This document shows, piece after piece, positions 6,065 through 6,327 of a stretch of 6,327 nucleotides of DNA; the first letter of the stretch is position 1, and each line of letters begins with the position of its first letter. Location: the NCBI GenBank assembly GCA_019237175.1, contig JAFAHP010000273.1, positions 1 to 6,327 on the forward strand. The letters run 5' to 3'. This DNA comes from Alphaproteobacteria bacterium. Lineage in GTDB: Bacteria; Pseudomonadota; Alphaproteobacteria; ATCC43930; CGMCC-115725. The notes under the pieces are model-generated. The model was not told the DNA's origin and made no database searches. It worked only from the letters and a program-made list of their open reading frames with translations. The translations under genes were made by a program, and so were the position numbers.

Positions 6065-6327
<263 letters not shown>

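Overview
The window is GC-rich, with dense coding and strong G/C preference at third codon positions. The gene families point to an alphaproteobacterium, possibly in or near the Rhizobiales/Bradyrhizobium group. That placement is an inference from gene style and protein resemblance, not from a marker gene.

Layout. (1) Positions 2-850, plus strand: the C-terminal part of a proline-rich outer-membrane beta-barrel protein whose beginning lies before the window. (2) Positions 851-1062: a convergent gap with two hairpin-forming segments, one followed by a T6 run. (3) Positions 1063-4035, minus strand: a compact three-gene ABC importer operon of the taurine/sulfonate/nitrate type, transcribed as binding protein, permease, ATPase. 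The binding protein has a twin-arginine-like signal, the permease has an N-terminal extension with two extra predicted membrane segments, and the ATPase has all catalytic motifs. (4) Positions 4036-4539: a 504-base divergent regulatory region. It holds a perfect inverted repeat matching the CRP consensus half-sites (4141-4160), an 81-base cloverleaf-like palindromic repeat (4202-4282), and a leader hairpin whose pyrimidine loop can pair with the ribosome binding site of the next gene. (5) Positions 4540-5697, plus strand: a short MetE-like zinc methyltransferase with all four expected metal ligands. (6) Positions 5698-6064: a gap with no intact gene but with a minus-strand frame that looks coding, probably a gene remnant. 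(7) Positions 6065-6327, plus strand: the start of a Baeyer-Villiger-type flavin monooxygenase, cut by the window edge.

How the genes may work together. The importer brings in a small anionic or organosulfur/nitrogenous compound. The MetE-like protein (a family that acts on thiols through zinc) and the flavoprotein monooxygenase are the kinds of enzymes found in organosulfur or xenobiotic catabolism. The cluster could be an uptake-and-degradation module, but the sequence does not prove this: the two enzymes lie on the opposite strand from the importer and are separated from each other by a degraded stretch. Nothing here is a clearly new system. The best leads are the CRP-like operator, the possible structured leader of the methyltransferase gene, the metal-ligand-rich binding protein, and the unidentified gene remnant.
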